Assembly: GCF_023023025.1 (NCBI RefSeq)
Contig: NZ_CP095481.1
Location: 10,677,001-10,741,000 of the forward strand
DNA from: Amycolatopsis sp. WQ 127309
GTDB taxonomy: Bacteria; Actinomycetota; Actinomycetes; Mycobacteriales; Pseudonocardiaceae
Reading direction: 5' to 3'
Length of the DNA: 64,000 nt
A program made the translations under genes and the position numbers. Below, one piece after another: positions 60,533 through 64,000 of this stretch. Within the stretch, counting starts at the first letter, position 1; every line of letters starts with the position of its first letter. The notes beneath the pieces were generated by a model that was not told the DNA's origin, did no database searches, and saw only the letters and a program-made list of their open reading frames with translations.

Positions 60533-60564
60533 CGGGCGGTGCCCGCTTCCGCGGACACCGCCCG
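60533..60564 (-). terminator. Intra-operon hairpin between peptide and modification/export genes
   Basis: CGGGCGGTG (60533-60541) and CACCGCCCG (60556-60564) form a 9-bp perfect stem in the 64-nt gap. A partial terminator or mRNA-stabilising hairpin here would let the peptide be made in excess over the export genes, as is common in precursor-peptide operons. Confidence 0.5.
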
Positions 60565-60581
60565 GTACGTTCGGGACCGGT

Positions 60582-60749
60582 TCAGCAGGTGCTGCGGATC
60601 TTGGACCATTCGCAGCCGGTCTGCGGGCAACAGAACCGGTACCAGTACCCGGGGTGGCCCGCGCTGTTGCAGAAGTAGCCGCCGGCGCAGGCGGAAGCCT
60701 GGGCAGTGGGCACGATCCGGTCGAGCACGCGGTCAACGAGGCGCCGCAT
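60582..60749 (-). CDS. Six-cysteine 55-aa precursor-like peptide
   Basis: The ATG at 60749 has a strong SD (AAGGGAGA 4 nt upstream). The amphipathic, charged N-terminus MRRLVDRVLDRIV leads to PTAQASA, a signal-peptidase-like small-residue site. The core is CAGGYFC (Cys21, Cys27), aromatic GYWYRFCC (Cys40, Cys41), C46 in CPQTGCEW and terminal C55. Six cysteines and no conventional hydrophobic signal fit an ABC-exported, disulfide-rich peptide. It is first in an operon with MauE-, MauD-, ABC- and S26-type genes. It has faint similarity of layout to the MauA light chain (paired Cys, Trp). No named family recognised. Confidence 0.75.
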   Translation of the reverse strand: MRRLVDRVLDRIVPTAQASACAGGYFCNSAGHPGYWYRFCCPQTGCEWSKIRSTC

Positions 60750-61051
60750 GGTGTCTCCCTTCGACGGTGGGCGTCCGACGTGGCACGGAGCCGCAGCCCG
60801 CGATCCCGCACCGGCCGCGAGCATCGCCGCCACAGACGACCAGAGCAGCAATCCCGGACGAACCCGGACGCCCGCTTCACGACCACCCGGCGCGCTGCGG
60901 CCGGGGCTGGGGCCGGGTCTCACCGCTTCCCCCACCGGCGGTCACCAATCACCACACCCACCGCAGCCGGACACGGTCACCGCCGACGCCCGACCCCGCG
61001 AGCAGTGGAGAAAGCCCGAAACCTCACCCACCGGCAGGCCACCCCCGAGCT
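60750..61051. other. Upstream region of the peptide operon, no supported gene
   Basis: Open frames exist on both strands but show no ribosome-binding sites or protein-like composition. The peptide-operon promoter must lie in the first 150 bp. No clear -35/-10 pair stands out. Confidence 0.4.
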
Positions 61052-61176
61052 GACCCGCGGGTGCGAGAGCCGACCTCGCAGGCACACGAGCCGACCCTCC
61101 GGGTACGCAAGCCGACCCCCTGGGCACGCAAGCCGACCCTCCGGGTACGCGAACCGACCCCGCAGGCACGCGAACC
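61052..61176. repeat. Short tandem array A, 21-bp unit
   Basis: Six head-to-tail units of 20-21 bp start at 61052, 61072, 61093, 61114, 61135 and 61156; the consensus is near GACCCTCCGGGTACGCAAGCC. Units alternate between two subtypes (CTCCGGGTACG and CCGCAGGCACG). Non-coding by context, although the 21-bp period keeps frames open on both strands. Confidence 0.85.
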
Positions 61177-61193
61177 GACCTTGCCCCGGCGCA

Positions 61194-61755
61194 TGTCTCG
61201 CGCGAGTGGGGACGCGTCTCACGTGATTGCGCGCGCATTTCACGTGATTGGCCGCGCATCTCACGTGATTGCGCGCGTGTCTCACGTGCCTGGCCGCGCA
61301 TCACGTGATTGCTCGCGTGTCTCGCGTGCCTAGCAGCGCATCTCACGTGATTGGCCGCGGATCTCACGTGATTGGGCACGTGTCTCGCGTGATTGGAGGC
61401 GGATCTCGCGTGATTGAGCGCGTCTCGCGTGACTGGGCGCGCATCTCGCGTGATTGGAGGCGGATCTCGCGTGATTGAGCGCGTGTCTCGTGATTGGGCG
61501 CGCGACTCGCGTGATTGGGGGCGGATCTCGCGTGATTGAGCGCGTCTCGCGTGATTGGCCGCGCATCTCGCGTGACTGGGCGCGTGACTCGCGTGACTGG
61601 GCGCGTGTCTCGTGATCGGGGGTGTGTCTCGCGTGATTGAGCGCGTCTCGCGTGATTGGCCGCGCATCTCGCGTGACTGGGCGCGTGACTCGCGTGACTG
61701 GGCGCGTGTCTCGTGATCGGGGGCGTGACTCGCGTGATTGGGGGCGGATCTCGGC
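61194..61755. repeat. Long tandem array B, about 21-bp unit (TCTCGCGTGATTG core)
   Basis: About 27 degenerate units of 18-22 bp carry the core TCTCGCGTGATTG. The first units read TCTCACGTGATTG (containing the palindrome TCACGTGA) and later ones TCTCGCGTGATTG. A higher-order duplication of about 101 bp is present (61527-61627 and 61628-61728). It lies between the peptide operon promoter side and the 3' end of the NB-ARC gene. Not CRISPR: no unique spacers. Confidence 0.85.
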
Positions 61756-61832
61756 CGTCCTCAACCTCGGTGACCTCTGCCGCGGACGGTCGGCCGAGCC
61801 GCGGCGGCGGCCCGGCGGGTGGCGGGTGGGCG

Positions 61833-64000
61833 TCAGCCGCCGGTGGTGACCGAACGGGCCGCGGGCTCCGGGATCTCCGGCGGTTCCGGCAAGCCCAGCT
61901 CGCGGTGGTGGTCGCGGGCCGCTAGCCAGTGCTGGTGGGCTCGCCGTGGGTCGCCCATTGCGGTCCACGCCCGGGCCAGGCCCAGGTGCGCGCGGGCGGC
62001 CTGGTGCAGGATGCCCAGGTCCACCGCCATCGCCAGCGCGGACTCGTGCGACACCCTCGCCTGGCCGGTGCGGCCTAGGTCCAGGGAGACGTCCGCGAGG
62101 CACAGCAGCGCTTCCAGGTGCAGGTCGCGGTCGCCCGCCTGCTGGGCGATGGCCGTCGCGCGGCGGAAGAAACCGCAGGCCTCCTCCGCGCCCCGGCCGG
62201 ACCTCAGGTGCGTGTCGCCGATGTTGAGCAGGGTGCGGCCCATGTCGCTCAGGTCGCCGGTCTGCTGGTCGATGGCCAGCGCCTTCAGGTGGCTCTCCAG
62301 CGCCTCGTCGTAGCGGCCCAGCCGGCCGTGGACGTAGCCGAGGTTGGTGAGCGCGGTGCGTTCGCCCGCCCGGGCGCCGATCTCGCGGGCCAGTGCCAAG
62401 GCCCCTTGCAGGAACCCGGCCGAGCGCGCGAAATCGGCGTTCCAGGAGGCGATCGCGCCCAGCGTGCCTAACGCGCGGCACTCGCCGGAGCGGTCTTCGG
62501 CGCCGCGGAAGCAGGCCAGCGCCTGTTCGGCGAACCCGGTCGCCACCTCGTAGCGGCCGACCTGGCTGTGGGTGGCCCCGAGGCTCAGCAGGGCGTGCCC
62601 GCGGGCGACCGGGTCCGCCGACTCCGTCGCGCTCGTGTGCAGGGCCAGCGCTTCCCGGATGTGGCCGCCGGTCTGCAGGTACCGGAACAGGATCCGCGAC
62701 AGCAGTCCCGCGTGGCCCGACGCCACCCCGTGCAGGCCGGCGCTGACCAGGTTGGCCCGTTCGGCCTCCAGCCACGCCGCCGCCGACGCCCGGTCGGTCA
62801 CCGGCGGGATCGGCAGGCCGGGGTCGGGGACGTGCGGCCGGTGGTCGCGCACGCGCGGCGCGTAGTGGTCCATCGCCGTGGCGGCGGCGAACGCGTAGTA
62901 GTCGAGCAGCCGCGCCAGCGCGGCCCGACGGCCGGCGGAGACGTCCTCGTCCTCGGCCCGCGCCATCCCGAACGCGCGGATGAGGTCGTGCAGCTCGAAC
63001 CGGTCGGCCTCGCGACGCCGGACCAGGCTCGCGGCGGCGAGCCGGTCGGCGGTGCGGGTCGCCTCCTCCAGGCCGGTGCCGGTGAGCGCGGCGATGCCGT
63101 AGACGTCCAGGTCCGCGCCCGGGTGCAGGGCGAGCAGCCGCAGGGCCCGCTGTTCCGGCTCGCCGAGGTGGTCGTAGGACAGGCTGATCGACGCGTCCAC
63201 GGCGTCGTCCAGGCGCAGGTGCGCCCGCCGCTGCTCGAGCCGCTCCAGGTGGTCGGCCAGCAGCCACGACCGGTGGGCCGGCGCGGTCATCCGCAACGCG
63301 GCCAGCGTCAGCGTGAGCGGCAGGTGGCCGAGCTCCGCGGTGATCGCCCGGGCCACGCCGGGTTCCTGGTCGATCCGCTGCGCGCCGACGGTGCGCCGCA
63401 GGTAGGCCAGCGCCTCGTCCGGGCTCAGCACGTCCAGCCGCACCTGCGCACCGGCCAGCCCGGGCAGCGCCAGCCGGCTGGTGACGAGCACCGGGCCGCC
63501 CCGCGCGTCGGGCAGCAGGGGCCGGACCTGGTCCTCGCTGTGGGCGTTGTCGAGCACAACCAGCAGCCGCCGCCCGGCCGAGCGCTCCCGGTAGACCCGC
63601 TCCTTGCCCGGCAGGTCGGCGGGGACGGCGTGCCCGGGCACGCCCAGCAGCCGCAGGAAGGAGTCGAGCACCGCGGCCGGGTCCACCGGCGGCCGGCCGA
63701 GGTCGGGGTGGAACCCGCGCAGGTTCACGAAGAGCGCGTCGTCGAACCGGCCGGTGCGCAGCAGTTCGTGGCCGACGTGCACGGCCAGCCCGGTCTTGCC
63801 GACCCCGGCCATGCCCGCGATCGCCGACGCCTGCCCGCCCGCGGCGTCGCCGAGCGCCGCGCACAGCCGCGCGAGCTCCACCCGGCGCCCGGTGAAGTGC
63901 GGGATCGCCTCGGGCAGGCCGAGCTGGGCCTGCACGAAGGTCGCCGCCTCCGCGCGGCTGCGGACGACGCGCAGCATGTCCTGCCAGCCGGCGACGTACC
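61833..64000 (-). CDS. NB-ARC/TPR regulator, 5' end outside the window (partial)
   Basis: The frame is open to the window edge (YVAGWQDM precedes the in-frame ATG at 63977), so the true start lies beyond 64000. P-loop AIAGMAGVGKTGLAVHV, Walker-B-like RRLLVVLDNAHSEDQV, VLVTSRLALPGL, GHLPLTLTLAALRM (GLPL-like), a winged-helix part, then TPR repeats (LLSLGATHSQVGRYEVATGFAEQAL ... ALTNLGYVHGRLGRYDEALESHLKAL ... TLLNIGDTHLRSGR). This is the AfsR/SARP-like STAND regulator architecture. An N-terminal SARP or XRE domain may lie outside. C-terminus ends ARSVTTGG. Confidence 0.9.
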   Translation of the reverse strand, partial: YVAGWQDMLRVVRSRAEAATFVQAQLGLPEAIPHFTGRRVELARLCAALGDAAGGQASAIAGMAGVGKTGLAVHVGHELLRTGRFDDALFVNLRGFHPDLGRPPVDPAAVLDSFLRLLGVPGHAVPADLPGKERVYRERSAGRRLLVVLDNAHSEDQVRPLLPDARGGPVLVTSRLALPGLAGAQVRLDVLSPDEALAYLRRTVGAQRIDQEPGVARAITAELGHLPLTLTLAALRMTAPAHRSWLLADHLERLEQRRAHLRLDDAVDASISLSYDHLGEPEQRALRLLALHPGADLDVYGIAALTGTGLEEATRTADRLAAASLVRRREADRFELHDLIRAFGMARAEDEDVSAGRRAALARLLDYYAFAAATAMDHYAPRVRDHRPHVPDPGLPIPPVTDRASAAAWLEAERANLVSAGLHGVASGHAGLLSRILFRYLQTGGHIREALALHTSATESADPVARGHALLSLGATHSQVGRYEVATGFAEQALACFRGAEDRSGECRALGTLGAIASWNADFARSAGFLQGALALAREIGARAGERTALTNLGYVHGRLGRYDEALESHLKALAIDQQTGDLSDMGRTLLNIGDTHLRSGRGAEEACGFFRRATAIAQQAGDRDLHLEALLCLADVSLDLGRTGQARVSHESALAMAVDLGILHQAARAHLGLARAWTAMGDPRRAHQHWLAARDHHRELGLPEPPEIPEPAARSVTTGG

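Noticed and set aside
57263..60749. Methylamine dehydrogenase (mau) cluster
   Set aside because: Only MauD/MauE-like proteins are present; no large subunit, true MauA, MauG or amicyanin gene is seen.
60942..61667. 241-aa minus-strand frame built of NHARCAANHVRC-like repeats
   Set aside because: It is only a translation of the tandem array; no ribosome-binding site, no conserved domain, period-driven open frame.
61194..61755. CRISPR array
   Set aside because: Units are contiguous with no unique spacers, unit length varies 18-22 bp and no cas gene is nearby.
61330..63864. Very long minus-strand open frame through array B and the NB-ARC gene
   Set aside because: Composition is Arg/Ala/Pro-rich with repeated SRESRAQSRD-like strings; it is an out-of-frame shadow of the NB-ARC/TPR gene extended by the 21-bp repeats.

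Overview
This is a high-GC (about 70%) actinobacterial chromosome segment. It most resembles the Pseudonocardiaceae, and Amycolatopsis in particular. That assignment is an inference from gene content (a conservon-type signalling operon, an AlkB-rubredoxin fusion, 2-methylisoborneol genes, a type VII-associated cassette, abundant TetR/MarR/LysR/LacI/WYL regulators), from G/C-rich third positions, and from frequent GTG/TTG starts. No rRNA, tRNA, CRISPR array, transposase or phage integrase was recognised. At least twelve genes appear to be leaderless: a TANNNT -10 hexamer lies 6-7 nt before the start codon.

Layout. 1-4.1 kb: poorly characterised proteins and a small CBM48-like protein. 4.1-6.5 kb: a divergent pair (LysR-effector-domain protein / DUF5997) and kynureninase, which probably starts at a rare CTG. 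6.5-7.9 kb: MarR regulator and haloalkane dehalogenase. 8.0-10.3 kb: TetR, [3Fe-4S] ferredoxin and AlkB-rubredoxin alkane hydroxylase. 10.6-12.1 kb: a free-standing PASTA protein and a WYL regulator. 12.5-16.4 kb: a complete conservon (NIT-domain histidine kinase, roadblock, DUF742, small GTPase). 16.5-19.4 kb: a compact four-gene operon combining a DMATS-type prenyltransferase, a heme-oxygenase-like diiron protein, a nucleotidyltransferase and a small protein. 19.5-21.5 kb: 2-methylisoborneol synthase and GPP C-methyltransferase. 21.8-30.8 kb: redox and regulatory genes (MarR; TetR/AKR/LLM oxidoreductase; carboxymuconolactone-decarboxylase-like protein with an ECF41-type sigma factor; TetR/quinone reductase; AlkD-like protein; DUF1206). 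30.8-35.6 kb: two-component pair, RDD protein, LysR and DapA-like aldolase. 35.6-43.6 kb: a secreted glycan-degradation block (SGNH esterase with FG-GAP repeats, GH76, GH59 with two ricin lectins, alginate-lyase-like protein). 43.7-53.6 kb: mixed regulators, a secreted propeller, an I36 inhibitor, a lipoprotein, GNAT, CitE-like lyase, type II thioesterase and LacI. 53.8-57.2 kb: a secreted GH43-like propeller and a three-gene type VII-secretion-associated cassette. 57.3-60.75 kb: a five-gene operon encoding a 55-residue six-cysteine peptide, MauE-like and MauD-like redox proteins, an ABC exporter and an S26 signal peptidase. 61.05-61.76 kb: two non-coding 21-bp tandem-repeat arrays. 61.8-64.0 kb: an NB-ARC/TPR regulator that runs off the window.

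The best candidates for an undescribed system are the Cys-rich peptide/MauDE/ABC/signal-peptidase operon (57263-60749) and the prenyltransferase/diiron-oxidase/nucleotidyltransferase operon (16498-19429). Both are supported by tight translational coupling. Their functions are inferred only.
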